A stretch of 64,000 nucleotides of DNA from Leucobacter sp. L43 (GCF_016597785.1 NZ_JAENJG010000003.1:248001-312000), one strand, 5' to 3'; positions 7,981-16,980 are shown, counted from the stretch's first letter. The notes: generated from the sequence alone by a model not told the origin. Made by a program: numbers and translations.

Positions 7981-9170
7981 TGCTTCCCGAGATCGGACCG
8001 GAGCCCGCGGGTGATGGCACCCCGTTCTCGGAGCTCACGACGATGCGCGTGGGCGGGCCGGCAGAGCGCGTGCTCGTGGCGCACGCCGTTGATGAGCTCG
8101 TCGCCTATGCGCAGGGCCTCTGGGATACGGATGAGCCGTGGATGCTGCTCGGCGGCGGCTCGAATACGGTGATGCATGATGACGGCTTTGCCGGGACCGT
8201 GCTGCTCGTGCGCACGAACGGGATCGCACCCGTCGCGGACGACGCGCTCCCCGAAGGCAAGATCCGGTTGCGCGTGCAGGCCGGGCACGACTGGGACCAC
8301 CTCGTCGCCGCCTGCGTCGACAACGGCTGGTCGGGTGTCGAGGCTCTCTCGGGCATCCCCGGTCTGGCGGGAGCCGCGCCGGTGCAGAACATCGGAGCGT
8401 ACGGCCAGGAGCTCTCGGACGTGCTCCACTCGATCGAGTTCCTCGACCGCGAGCGCGGGCACGCCCGCCGGATCCCGGCCGACGCGCTCGGCCTGGCCTA
8501 TCGCGACTCGGCGATCAAGCAGGGGCTCGAAGGCGTCGTTCTGTCGATCGACATCGTGTTGAGCGTGGGGGAGGAATCTCCGGGCCGGCGCGCGCACGCG
8601 GCACCAGAGGTGCTCTCCGAGCCCATCGCTTACGAGCAGCTCGCGAGTGCGCTCGGCGTCGAACTCGGCGAACGCGTGCCGATCCGGGATCTGCGCGATT
8701 CCGTGCTGCGGCTGCGGGCATCGAAGGGGATGGTGCTCGACGCCGCTGATCACGACACCTGGAGTTGCGGCTCCTTCTTCACCAACCCGATCGTCTCCGA
8801 GCATTTCGCGCGCGAGCTGCCGGAGAGCGCTCCGAGGTTTCCGCAGCCGGTGCCCGAGCCCGAAGACGCGATCACGACGTTCGCCGAGCTCGAGGCCGGG
8901 CTGCCCGTGCGCGTTCCGCCGCCGCCGCCGGAGCGCATGGTGAAGCTCTCGGCCGCTTGGCTCATCGACCGTGCCGGGGTGCGGCGGGGGTTCCGGCTGC
9001 CGGGATCCGGTGCCGCGATATCGTCGAAGCACACCCTCGCGATCACGAATCAGGGCGGGGCGAGTGCGGGCGACGTCGCCGAGCTCGCGCGCTTCGTCGT
9101 GCAGCGGGTGCAGCAGGAGTTCGGGGTGATCCTGGCCCCCGAGCCGAACCTGTACGGTCTCGAGCTGTAG
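7977..9170 (+). CDS. murB: UDP-N-acetylenolpyruvoylglucosamine reductase
   Basis: 397 aa from GTG 7977; ATG 7980 is equally possible and both overlap the hadB stop. The FAD-binding PCMH fold is visible in TTMRVGGPAERVLV and GGGSN (59-63), with SGIPGLAGAAPVQNIGAYGQE (125-145). The proton-donor serine lies in SCGSFFTNP (263-271), and AWLIDRAG...GFRL and KHTLAITNQGGA form the C-terminal substrate domain. It reduces UDP-GlcNAc-enolpyruvate to UDP-MurNAc with NADPH in the cytoplasm. It is longer than E. coli MurB, as usual in actinobacteria, because of inserts between residues 200 and 330. The next gene starts six bases after the stop. Confidence 0.95.
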   Translation: MMLPEIGPEPAGDGTPFSELTTMRVGGPAERVLVAHAVDELVAYAQGLWDTDEPWMLLGGGSNTVMHDDGFAGTVLLVRTNGIAPVADDALPEGKIRLRVQAGHDWDHLVAACVDNGWSGVEALSGIPGLAGAAPVQNIGAYGQELSDVLHSIEFLDRERGHARRIPADALGLAYRDSAIKQGLEGVVLSIDIVLSVGEESPGRRAHAAPEVLSEPIAYEQLASALGVELGERVPIRDLRDSVLRLRASKGMVLDAADHDTWSCGSFFTNPIVSEHFARELPESAPRFPQPVPEPEDAITTFAELEAGLPVRVPPPPPERMVKLSAAWLIDRAGVRRGFRLPGSGAAISSKHTLAITNQGGASAGDVAELARFVVQRVQQEFGVILAPEPNLYGLEL

Positions 9171-9176
9171 GCGGCG

Positions 9177-9902
9177 ATGCGCATTCAGGTCGTCGGCGGT
9201 GGCCGCATGGGCCGAGCGATCGATGGCGCCCTGCGAGCGGCCGGAGCCGCGATGCTTCCGATCGGCGGTCGAGGCGCCGACGGGGCGGGTGCAGATCTCG
9301 TGCTCCTCGCCGTTCCGGATGCTGCGATCGCCGAAGCGTCGGCGATGATCGCGCCGGGGCCGATCGTCGGCCACTTGTCGGGGATCACGACGCTCGCACC
9401 TCTGGTCGGGCATGAAGCCTGCAGCGTGCACCCGTTGCTCTCAGCTGCCGGTGCACGCACGCGATTCGAAGGGGCGTGGGCGGCGATCGACGGATCGACG
9501 GAGCGCGCTGTCGACACCGCGGCCGAGGTCGCTCGCCTGCTCGGGTTGCGAGTGTTCCGCGTGCGCGACGAGGATCGCGCGGCGTATCACGCGTCCGCCT
9601 CGATCGCGGCGAATTTCCTCGTCGTGCTCGCGGCGACTGCGGAGCGGGTTGCGGCGACGGCCGGCGTTCCGCGGGAAGCGCTGATCCCGCTCGCCGAACG
9701 GTCGCTGGCGAACTGGGCGCGACTCGGGCCAGCGGAAGCGCTCACCGGCCCGGTCGTCCGCGGCGATAACGAGACGCTTGCGCTGCAACGCGCGGCGATC
9801 GGGGAGCGCGATCCGGCGAGTGTCGCCCTGTACGATGCGATGGTGGACGCGAGCCGGCGACTGCTTGATCAGCCCGCTGCGCCGGCGGAGGAGGCCGAAT
9901 GA
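9177..9902 (+). CDS. Rossmann-fold protein with DUF2520-type C-terminal domain
   Basis: 241 aa. The N-terminus MRIQVVGGGRMGRAIDGALRAAG is an NAD(P)-binding glycine loop, with LVLLAVPDAAIAEA and HLSGITTL strands. The second half (VHPLLS, then YHASASIAANFLVVLAATAERVAATAGV, LTGPVVRGD, YDAMVDASRRLL) is the helical DUF2520 domain of the 6-phosphogluconate-dehydrogenase-like superfamily, where ketopantoate reductase and pyrroline-5-carboxylate reductase also belong. It overlaps panC by ATGA. Position directly before panC-panB, with no panE in the window, suggests it might supply the ketopantoate reductase step; this is a hypothesis. It is shorter than canonical PanE. Confidence 0.85.
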   Translation: MRIQVVGGGRMGRAIDGALRAAGAAMLPIGGRGADGAGADLVLLAVPDAAIAEASAMIAPGPIVGHLSGITTLAPLVGHEACSVHPLLSAAGARTRFEGAWAAIDGSTERAVDTAAEVARLLGLRVFRVRDEDRAAYHASASIAANFLVVLAATAERVAATAGVPREALIPLAERSLANWARLGPAEALTGPVVRGDNETLALQRAAIGERDPASVALYDAMVDASRRLLDQPAAPAEEAE

Positions 9903-10771
9903 AGATCGTACGCAGCGTGAGCGGAGTGCGTGCAGCGGTGCGACTGGCGCGCACGGACGGAGTCGCCCGTGTCGGGCTCGTTCCGACCATGGGGGCGCTG
10001 CACGACGGTCACCTCTCGCTCGTGCGCGCCGCTCAGCACGGCAGCGATCTCGTCGTGATGTCGATCTTCGTCAACCCGAAGCAGTTCACGGAACTCTCCG
10101 ACCTCGAGCGGTACCCGCGTCAGGAGGCCGCGGACGCGGCACTCGCCGAGGCCGCCGGAGTCGACATCCTCTTCGCGCCGGAGCCGTCCGAGCTGTACCC
10201 GGACGGCTTCGCGACGACCGTGCATGTGGGCGGACCGCTGACGCAGACGCTCGAAGCCGCGGGCCGAGGGCCCGAGCACTTCGACGGCGTCGCGACCGTC
10301 GTGTCGAAGCTGCTGCTGGCCGTCGACGCCGACTCCGCCTATTTCGGGCAGAAGGACGCTCAGCAGGTGATGGTTGTGCGCCGCATGGTCGCCGATCTGA
10401 GCATCCCCACCGAGATCGTCGCGTGCCTGACGGTGCGCGACGCCGACGGCCTGGCGATGTCGAGCCGCAATGTGCGCCTCAGCGCCGAGGAACGAGCGCA
10501 GGCCGCAGCGATCCCGCGCGCGCTCGAAGCAGCCGAAACGGCGTTCGCGCTGGGGGAGACTCGGGTCGAGCACGTGCACGCGCGAGTCGTCGCCGTGCTC
10601 ACCGCCGGCGGCATCGCCCCCGAGTACGTGGCGTTCGTCGACGCCGACTCGTTCGTGCCCGTCGCAGAGATCGCCGGGCCCGTGCTCTGCGCGATCGCGG
10701 CACGAGTCGGTGCGGTGAGGCTCATCGACAACACCCTGCTGACCCCGCCCGATGTGATCGAGGAGCACTGA
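9899..10771 (+). CDS. panC: pantothenate synthetase
   Basis: 290 aa, close to the standard ~280. The nucleotidyltransferase motif MGALHDGHLSLVRAA, VSIFVNPKQF-type strand (MSIFVNPKQFTELSDLERYPR), AGRGPEHFDGVATVVSKL, FGQKDAQQ and MSSRNVRLS (KMSKS-like) are all present. It joins pantoate and beta-alanine with ATP. It is coupled to the DUF2520 gene by a four-base overlap, and panB starts two bases after its stop. Together panC and panB cover two of the four steps to pantothenate. Confidence 0.96.
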   Translation: MKIVRSVSGVRAAVRLARTDGVARVGLVPTMGALHDGHLSLVRAAQHGSDLVVMSIFVNPKQFTELSDLERYPRQEAADAALAEAAGVDILFAPEPSELYPDGFATTVHVGGPLTQTLEAAGRGPEHFDGVATVVSKLLLAVDADSAYFGQKDAQQVMVVRRMVADLSIPTEIVACLTVRDADGLAMSSRNVRLSAEERAQAAAIPRALEAAETAFALGETRVEHVHARVVAVLTAGGIAPEYVAFVDADSFVPVAEIAGPVLCAIAARVGAVRLIDNTLLTPPDVIEEH

Positions 10772-10772
10772 C

Positions 10773-11618
10773 ATGCCACAGGTGACGATTCCCGCGCTCG
10801 CACAGAAGCGCGCGGCCGGCGAGCCGATCGTGATGGTGACCGCCTACGACTTCCCGGGAGCGCGCGCCGCGGAGCGTGCCGGGGTCGACATGGTGCTCGT
10901 CGGCGATTCTGCGGCTCAAGTGGTACTCGGGTACGGCTCGACCGTGCCGGTGACCACCGACGAGATGCTGGTGCTCGCACGAGCGGTGCGTCGCGGCACC
11001 GAAACGGCGTTCCTCGTCTGCGACGTTCCATTCGGCTCGACCGAGGTCTCCGACGCGCAGGCCGTCGACACGGCCGTGCGGTTCGTGAAGGAGGCCGGAG
11101 CTGACGCTGTCAAGCTCGAGGGCGGCTCTGAGCCGCGCTTGAGTCGGATTCGCGCGATCGTCGCCGCAGGCATCCCCGTGGTCGCCCACCTGGGCCTGAC
11201 CCCGCAGACGGCGACGGCCCTCGGGGGGCTCCGCGCTCAGGGGCGCACCGAGGCGACCGCGACGCGACTCGTGCGCGAGGCGCGCGGCGTGCAGGAGGCC
11301 GGAGCGTTCTGCCTGGTGATCGAGGCGGTGCCGGCGGAGATCACGGCGCTCCTGCGGGAGCATCTGAGCATCCCGATCATCGGCATCGGGGCCGGCGACG
11401 CCGACGGCCAGGTGCTCGTGGCGCACGACCTGCTCGGCATCACCGAGGGTCGGGCCGCGAAGTTCGTCAAGCGGTACGCCAGCATCGGCGATGATTCCGC
11501 CGCCGCCATCGAGGCGTACGCGGCCGACGTGCGCTCCGGCGCGTTCCCGGCGCCCGAGCACCGTTACGCCGCCACGGACGAAGCGCTCGCCGCGGCGCGC
11601 GTCGAACTCGGCGTGTGA
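10773..11618 (+). CDS. panB: 3-methyl-2-oxobutanoate hydroxymethyltransferase
   Basis: 281 aa. TIM-barrel family motifs: VMVTAYDFPGARAAERAGVDMVLVGDSAAQVVLGY, CDVPFGSTE, GADAVKLEGG, VVAHLGLTPQ, VIEAVP, IIGIGAG, and the ending KFVKRYA. The Mg-binding Asp residues (VGDS and CDVPFG) and the catalytic Glu (VIEAVP) are retained. It transfers the hydroxymethyl group of methylene-THF to ketoisovalerate, tying pantothenate to the one-carbon pool (glyA, folD and purU at 41-47 kb). Last gene of the run; it converges on metY with only three bases between the stop codons. Confidence 0.96.
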   Translation: MPQVTIPALAQKRAAGEPIVMVTAYDFPGARAAERAGVDMVLVGDSAAQVVLGYGSTVPVTTDEMLVLARAVRRGTETAFLVCDVPFGSTEVSDAQAVDTAVRFVKEAGADAVKLEGGSEPRLSRIRAIVAAGIPVVAHLGLTPQTATALGGLRAQGRTEATATRLVREARGVQEAGAFCLVIEAVPAEITALLREHLSIPIIGIGAGDADGQVLVAHDLLGITEGRAAKFVKRYASIGDDSAAAIEAYAADVRSGAFPAPEHRYAATDEALAAARVELGV

Positions 11619-11621
11619 CGA

Positions 11622-12989
11622 TCAGCCCGCGAGAGAGACCGCGGGCGTCGCGAGTGCGGCGACGCGATCCAGCCCGGCGCGAAGGTCGCGCTTCAAGTCG
11701 TCGACCGCTTCGAGACCGATCGAGAGGCGCAGCAGACCCGGAGTGATGCCCAGCCGATCATTGATCTCCTGCGGGAACGTCGCGTGGGTCGAGGACAGCG
11801 GATGGATCACCATGGACCGGGTGTCGCCGATGCCCGTCATGCGCGAGAAGACGCGCAGACCGTTGACGAACGCGCGGGCGCCGTCGATGCCGCCGCGCAC
11901 AGTGACCCCGAAGACGGAGCCGGTGCGGCCGTCGTAGTCTCGCAGCGCGAGCCCGTGCAATGCGTTCGAGGGGAGACCGGCGTAGTCGACCGACTCGACC
12001 TCCGGCTGCTGCTCGAGCCACGCGGCGATGGAGAGCGACGAGTCGACGTGCCGCTCCATGCGCAGCGACAGCGTCTCCATGCCCTGGTGGAGCAGGAAGC
12101 CGTTGAAGGGCGACAGAGAGGGGCCGATGTCGTTCACGACGGCTTCGCGAACGGCGCGTGCATACGCGCCCGTGCCGAACCGGTCGAGCATGGACCCGAG
12201 ACCCGGCCGGGGCGCGGCCGTGATGAGCGGGTACGCGCGCCCATCCCGTTCGGCCGCCGCCCAGTCGAAGCGGCCCCCGTCGACCACGGCACCGCCGACG
12301 GCGGCGCCGTGCCCGGTGAGGAACTTGGTGGTCGAGTGCACGACGATGTCGGCACCGTGCTCGAACGGGCGGATGAGCGCTGGCGTGCCGACCGTGTTGT
12401 CGACGACCACCGGCAGGTTGTAGCGGGCCGCGATCTCTGCGATGCGTCGAAGGTCGGTGACGTCGTTGCGCGGGTTCGGAATCGTCTCCGTGAAGATCGC
12501 CTTCGTGGTCGGCCTGATCGCGCGCTCCCATTCCGCGTCGTCATCCGCGTCCCAGACGTAATCGAATTCGATGCCGAACCGTTTGAAACTGCGCCCGAAC
12601 AGGATGCGCGTGCCGCCGTAGATGGACGCTGTCGAGACGATGTGGTCGCCGTGCTGCGCCAGCGCGAAGAGCGCAGAAGAGATGGCTGCCTGCCCGCTCG
12701 AGACGGCCACCGAACCCGTTCCGCCCTCGAGCGACGCGAGGCGCTCCTCGGCGACCGCATTCGTCGGGTTCCCCTGGCGCGAATAGATGGGGTCGATCGA
12801 TCGTCCGGCGAACCGGTCGACCTGATCGTCGAAGTCGTCGAAGACGTACCCTGCGGACATGGCGATGGGGGGCACGCGAAGACCGGTGTTGCGGTCGGGG
12901 TACTCCCCGGCGTGCACCTGCCGCGTGTCGAAGGAGTAGCCCTCCCAATCCGTGACCGGCTGGGCGGTGTCGTTGGCTGATTCACTCAT
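11622..12989 (-). CDS. metY: O-acetylhomoserine sulfhydrylase-like Cys/Met metabolism PLP enzyme
   Basis: 455 aa from ATG 12989, supported by GGAGG about eight bases upstream; the frame is open 120 codons further but that extension overlaps the patB gene and looks non-coding. PLP fold type I motifs: [73 protein letters not shown], and [10 protein letters not shown] with the PLP lysine. The length and GHG/FDWAA region fit MetY (sulfide plus O-acetylhomoserine to homocysteine) better than the ~390-residue MetB/MetC enzymes. Its start overlaps the patB stop by four bases (ATGA), so the two are co-translated, patB first. Confidence 0.9.
   Translation of the reverse strand: MSESANDTAQPVTDWEGYSFDTRQVHAGEYPDRNTGLRVPPIAMSAGYVFDDFDDQVDRFAGRSIDPIYSRQGNPTNAVAEERLASLEGGTGSVAVSSGQAAISSALFALAQHGDHIVSTASIYGGTRILFGRSFKRFGIEFDYVWDADDDAEWERAIRPTTKAIFTETIPNPRNDVTDLRRIAEIAARYNLPVVVDNTVGTPALIRPFEHGADIVVHSTTKFLTGHGAAVGGAVVDGGRFDWAAAERDGRAYPLITAAPRPGLGSMLDRFGTGAYARAVREAVVNDIGPSLSPFNGFLLHQGMETLSLRMERHVDSSLSIAAWLEQQPEVESVDYAGLPSNALHGLALRDYDGRTGSVFGVTVRGGIDGARAFVNGLRVFSRMTGIGDTRSMVIHPLSSTHATFPQEINDRLGITPGLLRLSIGLEAVDDLKRDLRAGLDRVAALATPAVSLAG
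11626..11645. terminator. short GC hairpin at the panB/metY junction
   Basis: CCCGCG (11626-11631) and CGCGGG (11640-11645) are separated by eight bases, just after the panB stop and inside the last codons of metY on the other strand. It is a weak, T-less terminator candidate for the panB direction. Confidence 0.4.
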
Positions 12990-14344
12990 CGGGATTCCTC
13001 CAGATCGAGATTGGGCGAGCGGGACTCCGGTGAGGCCCCGCCGTCGAAGGGCGGCAGGATCGACGCGATGCGATCCACCGCCGCATGGATGGTCTGCGGC
13101 GCGCACGCCACGTTGATGCGGGCGTAACCGGCCCCACCAGCACCGAAGGCGGCGCCGTCGTTCAGGGCGACGCGAGCGTCGTGCAGGATCCGGCTGTACG
13201 GGTTCGAACCCAGCCCGGCCCCCCGCAGATCGAGCCAGACGAGGTACCCCGCTTCGGGGGCGACGAGACGCACGCCGGGGAGGCGCCGTGAGACGAGGTC
13301 CGTCAGCAGCGCGACATTCGCCTGGACCTGTGCGATGGCGCGATCGAGCCACTCTCGCCCCGCGGTGAATGCGGCCGCGTTCGCGTGCAACCCCAGAATG
13401 CTCACACGCGTGACGGTTTCAGGAGGCAGCCGGCGAAGCAGCTCGTTGGCGGACGCATCGGCGGCGACGAGCACCGCGCACTTCGCGCCCGCGAGATTCC
13501 AGCCCTTGCTCGCCGAGAGGGTCGAGACGGAGAGTGCTCCAGCCTCGGCCGCGAGCGGAGCGAACGGGGTGAAGCGCGCGCCGGGGAAGGTCAGCGGGGC
13601 ATGAATCTCATCGGAGACCACGAACACGTCATGCGCGGCGGCGAGACGAGCGAGCTCAGCCAGGTCCGCCTGCGTATGCACGAGGCCGTGGGGGTTGTGC
13701 GGGTTGCAGAGGATGAAGGCGTCGATCCCAGGATCGCTTGCGAAGGCGCGCTCGATCGCCGCGAGGTCGAGACGCACCGGCGGGGCGAGCACGGCCGAGC
13801 CGCTCGTGGCGCGGCCTGGGGCATCGGTCCCCGCGCCTGCATCTCCCGTGAGCGGCACCTCGACGACCTCGAACGGCACCTCCTCCAGCATTTCGAAGAA
13901 CCCGGGGTAGGTGGGCGTCGAGATCGCGAGACGACCACCGGCCGGGCGCCCGACGCGCAGGGCCTCGACGACGGCCGTCGCGACATCGGTGGCGAGATGC
14001 ACATGCTCGTCCGGAATATGCCAGCCCCAGCGGTCCAGGGCGAATGCGGTGAATGCCGGAGCAAGCGCGCCTGCGCCGTCCACGTACCCCAGATCGGATG
14101 CCTGCACGCGTTCGATCATCGCTCGCTGAATCTCGGGCGCGATCGCGAAATCCATCTCGGCGACGAAGAGCGGCAGCACGTCCGGGGCGAAACGCGTCCA
14201 TTTGAGGCTCGTGCGCTGCTCGCGGAGGAGGCGAGGATCGAGTGCCGCGAAGGGGACGCCTGCAGGATCGGCAGTGGCCTCGGTTGACGGGGGCACCGAC
14301 GGGTCGACGGCAGTCGGGCTCGGTGCACAGTCTGCGTCGTTCAT
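12986..14344 (-). CDS. PatB/MalY-type cystathionine beta-lyase (C-S lyase), class I/II aminotransferase fold
   Basis: 452 aa with a low-complexity ~35-residue N-terminal tail. The core resembles PatB/MalY: SLKWTRFAPDVLPLFVAEMDFAIAPEIQRAM, LGYVDGAGALAPAFTAFA, STPTYPGFFEML, ILCNPHNPHG, VVSDEIHAPLTF, and SASKGWNLAGAKCAVL with the PLP lysine. Family members cleave cystathionine or other cysteine S-conjugates to a thiol, pyruvate and ammonia. Translational coupling to metY suggests work on homocysteine/methionine supply or sulfur recycling. A regulatory MalY-like role is less likely because no sugar genes are near. GGGGGC just before the ATG may serve as a weak ribosome binding site. Confidence 0.88.
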   Translation of the reverse strand: MNDADCAPSPTAVDPSVPPSTEATADPAGVPFAALDPRLLREQRTSLKWTRFAPDVLPLFVAEMDFAIAPEIQRAMIERVQASDLGYVDGAGALAPAFTAFALDRWGWHIPDEHVHLATDVATAVVEALRVGRPAGGRLAISTPTYPGFFEMLEEVPFEVVEVPLTGDAGAGTDAPGRATSGSAVLAPPVRLDLAAIERAFASDPGIDAFILCNPHNPHGLVHTQADLAELARLAAAHDVFVVSDEIHAPLTFPGARFTPFAPLAAEAGALSVSTLSASKGWNLAGAKCAVLVAADASANELLRRLPPETVTRVSILGLHANAAAFTAGREWLDRAIAQVQANVALLTDLVSRRLPGVRLVAPEAGYLVWLDLRGAGLGSNPYSRILHDARVALNDGAAFGAGGAGYARINVACAPQTIHAAVDRIASILPPFDGGASPESRSPNLDLEESR

Positions 14345-14469
14345 GCCCCCATCGTCTCGCGGAGCCGCTTCCGGGCGCGAACCGCGAAGTAACGGGCCGT
14401 CATCTACCCGCGAGACGTCATGGGTGCTTCCACTGACCTGAAGCCGTGCGGTCGCCCGGTGGAAACACG

Positions 14470-14505
14470 ACAGCGGGCCCCGATCCGAAGATCGAGGCCC
14501 GCTGT
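14470..14505 (-). terminator. strong terminator hairpin of the S1 protease gene
   Basis: A 16-bp stem with one mismatch (ACAGCGGGCC-c-CGATC paired with GATCG-a-GGCCCGCTGT) closes a four-base loop CGAA. It begins 31 bases after the protease stop on the minus strand and is followed by a modestly T-rich stretch. It also separates the protease from patB. Confidence 0.75.
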
Positions 14506-14535
14506 ACTGCGCGACTGCGTCAGCCGATGCGCGGA

Positions 14536-16680
14536 TTACTCCGCGGCGGTGGCCTGCAGACGACGCTGGGTGAAGACGATCGCGCCGCCGCCGAGGATCA
14601 GCATGCCGAGTGCTGCGAGCCCGAAGGGCAGCATCGAGAAGCCGGTACCGGTGTTGACGAGCTCTGCTCCGCCGGTGCCACCCTGTCCGCCCGGGGCAGC
14701 CGGGTTGGAGGGATCAGCCGGTGCGCCCGGGGTGCCCGGGTCAACAGGTGCGACCGGGGTGACAGGTGCAGCGGCCACGTTGAAGACGAGGCTCGTTGCG
14801 CTCGAGGTCGCTCCGTTGATCGCCTGCGTGGCCTCAACGGTGTAGGTACCGGCGGAGAGCTGCGCACCCAGGTCGATCGTCCAGGTGCCGTCACCGGCTA
14901 CAGCTGCGAGCGCGGATGCCTGGCCCTCTGCGGGCTCTTCGACAACTTCGCCGTTGAGCTTCACGACGACCTCCGCGCCTTCAATGCCGGTTCCCGAGAT
15001 CGAGGAGGGAGCATCGGCGGCCTCAAAGGTGGTGCCGGGCTCGATCGAGGTGATCGAGGGGGCCGCAGGAACGACGGAGACGGTGCCAGTGCCGGCAGCC
15101 GAGGTCTCGCCCTCGAACGTCTGCGTTGCGGAAACGGTGTAGTTGCCGTATTCGAGCTCTGTGGGAACCGACCACGTGCCGTCTTCCTTCACCGTGCCGG
15201 TGAGCGAGACGGGCTCGGCGCCGTCAGCCTCGGGGGTCACCGTGATCGCAAGCTCAGCGCCGGGAACGCCGGTACCGGTCAGCGTGACATCGGTTCCCTC
15301 AGAGGTGATGTTGTCGACCACTGGAGCTGCGAGGACGACCTCGAAGTTCAGCTCGACGCTGTCAGACTTGCTCTTGCCATTCTGGGCGACCAGCGTGTAG
15401 GAGTAGTTGCCCGGCTCGTTGGGAGCGGTAAACGAGACCTCAGTGCCCTCGACGGGGATGACGTCGCCCGACTGGCCCTGGCCAACCGAGAGCTCCTTGG
15501 CGTTGCTCGGGACGGTCACGACGATGTCGCTGCCACCGGCCACGCCGTTCGAGACGTCGGTCTTGACGACCGGCTCGTCGATGTCGAGTGCGACTTCGTA
15601 ACCGCCGGTGTACTCAAGCGCATCCTGCAGGCGCGTCGACCAGAGCCATTCGCCGGTCTCCGGGCCGCCGCTGACGACGCCGACCGCATTCTCACCCTGC
15701 ATCACTGCGCCGCCCGAATCGCCGGGAGCTGCTTCGGTGGAGCTGAGGAAGCCGTGCACCCAGCGACCGTCGATACGGACGTAGCCGTCAAGGATCTCGC
15801 CGGTTGCGGGCTGACCATTCTCGTCTTCAAGCGTCACGAGCGTGTTGCCTTCGGTGTAACCGGTCGTGCGGCCGGACTTCGCTACCGCTCCTGAAACAGG
15901 ATCGGCGATTCCGCGGACGGAGACCGTGGACTGCGACAGGTCATCGCTGTCGGCGGAGGTCCAGTTGGTGACCTCAGGAACAGTCGTCAAGGCGGAGTTC
16001 GTAACGTCGATTACCGATACGTCCGTCGACGCAGGATCGTTCTCAGCGCCCTCGGGGCTGTTCTCGCCGCCGAAGCGGTAGAACCCGAAATCGCCAAGCG
16101 CGCCGGCCGTGCTCACGTCGCCACCGGTACCGCCGTTCGCGGGATCCGTGGAAGGCTTGCTGAGCATGGTCTCGCCCGCGGCGCCGTCCGCGGTGCAGTG
16201 ACCCGCGCTGATCACAGCGGGATCGCCCTCGGGCGACCATGCGGGGAAGCCAACGGAGCAGGCAAAGCCTCCCTCGTTGGTCTCGTACAGGTATCCTGCG
16301 CCACCCACCACGTCGGTCTCTGCGAAGGCGACGGCCTCGTCGGCGAAGAGGATCTGGGAGACGCCGGAGACCTCACCGTTGCGGATCGCTTCAGCGTAAT
16401 CCAGCACCTTGTCGGTCTTCGCTGCCTTGTCCGCGAGGATGACCAGGCCGTCGGCCGAGTTCTCGCCAGCTGCGACCGGAGTTTCGCCGGTGGCAGCCTT
16501 AAATGCGGCCGCTGACTCGATCACCTTTGTCTCGAGTTCCGTCTTCTCGGCGGGCACTTCTTGCGCCTGCTGGTCCGCGGGCTGCTTCACTTCGTTCGCG
16601 AACGCAGGCGATGCGAAGAAGAGGCTCCCGAAACCGATCGTGATTGCCGCGCCTAGCGCGACTGGACGACGTTTCGTCAC
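14536..16680 (-). CDS. secreted S1-family serine protease with Ig-like repeats and sortase-type C-terminus
   Basis: 714 aa from GTG 16680 (GGGGA nine bases upstream; an in-frame TTG at 16710 has none). The signal peptide runs MTKRRPVALG to FFASPAFA. A propeptide-like region (~30-120) precedes a chymotrypsin-like domain with the triad His161 (SAGHCTA), Asp197 (GDFGFYRF) and Ser322 (APGDSGGAV), as in streptogrisin-type proteases. Residues ~385-650 hold three Ig-like/Big repeats with recurring G(T/I)G-PGAE or EGAE and DGTW patterns. A Pro/Gly-rich linker leads to LVNTG (674-678), a hydrophobic helix and a QRR tail, the layout of a sortase substrate with a non-LPxTG motif. Predicted wall-anchored or surface protease. 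The second half has lower GC and different codon choice by eye. Confidence 0.88.
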   Translation of the reverse strand: MTKRRPVALGAAITIGFGSLFFASPAFANEVKQPADQQAQEVPAEKTELETKVIESAAAFKAATGETPVAAGENSADGLVILADKAAKTDKVLDYAEAIRNGEVSGVSQILFADEAVAFAETDVVGGAGYLYETNEGGFACSVGFPAWSPEGDPAVISAGHCTADGAAGETMLSKPSTDPANGGTGGDVSTAGALGDFGFYRFGGENSPEGAENDPASTDVSVIDVTNSALTTVPEVTNWTSADSDDLSQSTVSVRGIADPVSGAVAKSGRTTGYTEGNTLVTLEDENGQPATGEILDGYVRIDGRWVHGFLSSTEAAPGDSGGAVMQGENAVGVVSGGPETGEWLWSTRLQDALEYTGGYEVALDIDEPVVKTDVSNGVAGGSDIVVTVPSNAKELSVGQGQSGDVIPVEGTEVSFTAPNEPGNYSYTLVAQNGKSKSDSVELNFEVVLAAPVVDNITSEGTDVTLTGTGVPGAELAITVTPEADGAEPVSLTGTVKEDGTWSVPTELEYGNYTVSATQTFEGETSAAGTGTVSVVPAAPSITSIEPGTTFEAADAPSSISGTGIEGAEVVVKLNGEVVEEPAEGQASALAAVAGDGTWTIDLGAQLSAGTYTVEATQAINGATSSATSLVFNVAAAPVTPVAPVDPGTPGAPADPSNPAAPGGQGGTGGAELVNTGTGFSMLPFGLAALGMLILGGGAIVFTQRRLQATAAE

Positions 16681-16980
16681 GTGTGTTCCCCAATGTGTTC
16701 GAATGGTCAAAAGAGGCCACTGGAGCAGGTTTAACGTGGAAGTCGGTCGGATGCACGCGCGTTACCCCTGCGCGAGCACCCTGGTCCGACACCAGGGGCC
16801 GGAGTAAACGTAACCTGATAATTTGCACCATGCAAGGGGCGAGACCTCTGGGTGGTGTACCAATTCGTTATAAAACCCAGATGCCCGTCCGATTCGAGAA
16901 TTTCGGATGGAGTGCGCATCTCGCGTCGTTACGATACCGCTATAGGTACGGAAGCAACGTGGTCGAAGCGGGGGAGAGCG
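16681..16980. other. 300-base AT-richer divergent intergenic region
   Basis: It separates the protease (-) from the META lipoprotein (+). It contains the minus-strand promoter listed separately, a small palindrome TTGCA-CCA-TGCAA (16823-16835) on the -35 box of that promoter, an inverted repeat TCTGGGT (16847-16853) / ACCCAGA (16875-16881), and a TATAGG box (16941-16946) that could serve the lipoprotein. I see no gene in it. Confidence 0.6.
16807..16835 (-). promoter_or_regulatory. promoter of the S1 protease gene
   Basis: Minus-strand TTGCAT (16830-16835) and TACGTT (16807-16812) are spaced by exactly 17 bases. The -35 hexamer is half of the palindrome TTGCA-CCA-TGCAA, which could be a regulator site. 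The leader to GTG 16680 would be about 120 bases. Confidence 0.5.

Noticed and set aside
12990-13352. N-terminal extension of the metY frame (about 120 codons)
   Set aside because: It lies antiparallel-frame over patB, is Arg/Pro-rich shadow sequence, and GGAGG precedes the ATG at 12989.
16823-16835. TTGCA-CCA-TGCAA as a stand-alone operator
   Set aside because: Arms are only five bases and coincide with a plausible -35 box; noted only as part of the promoter.
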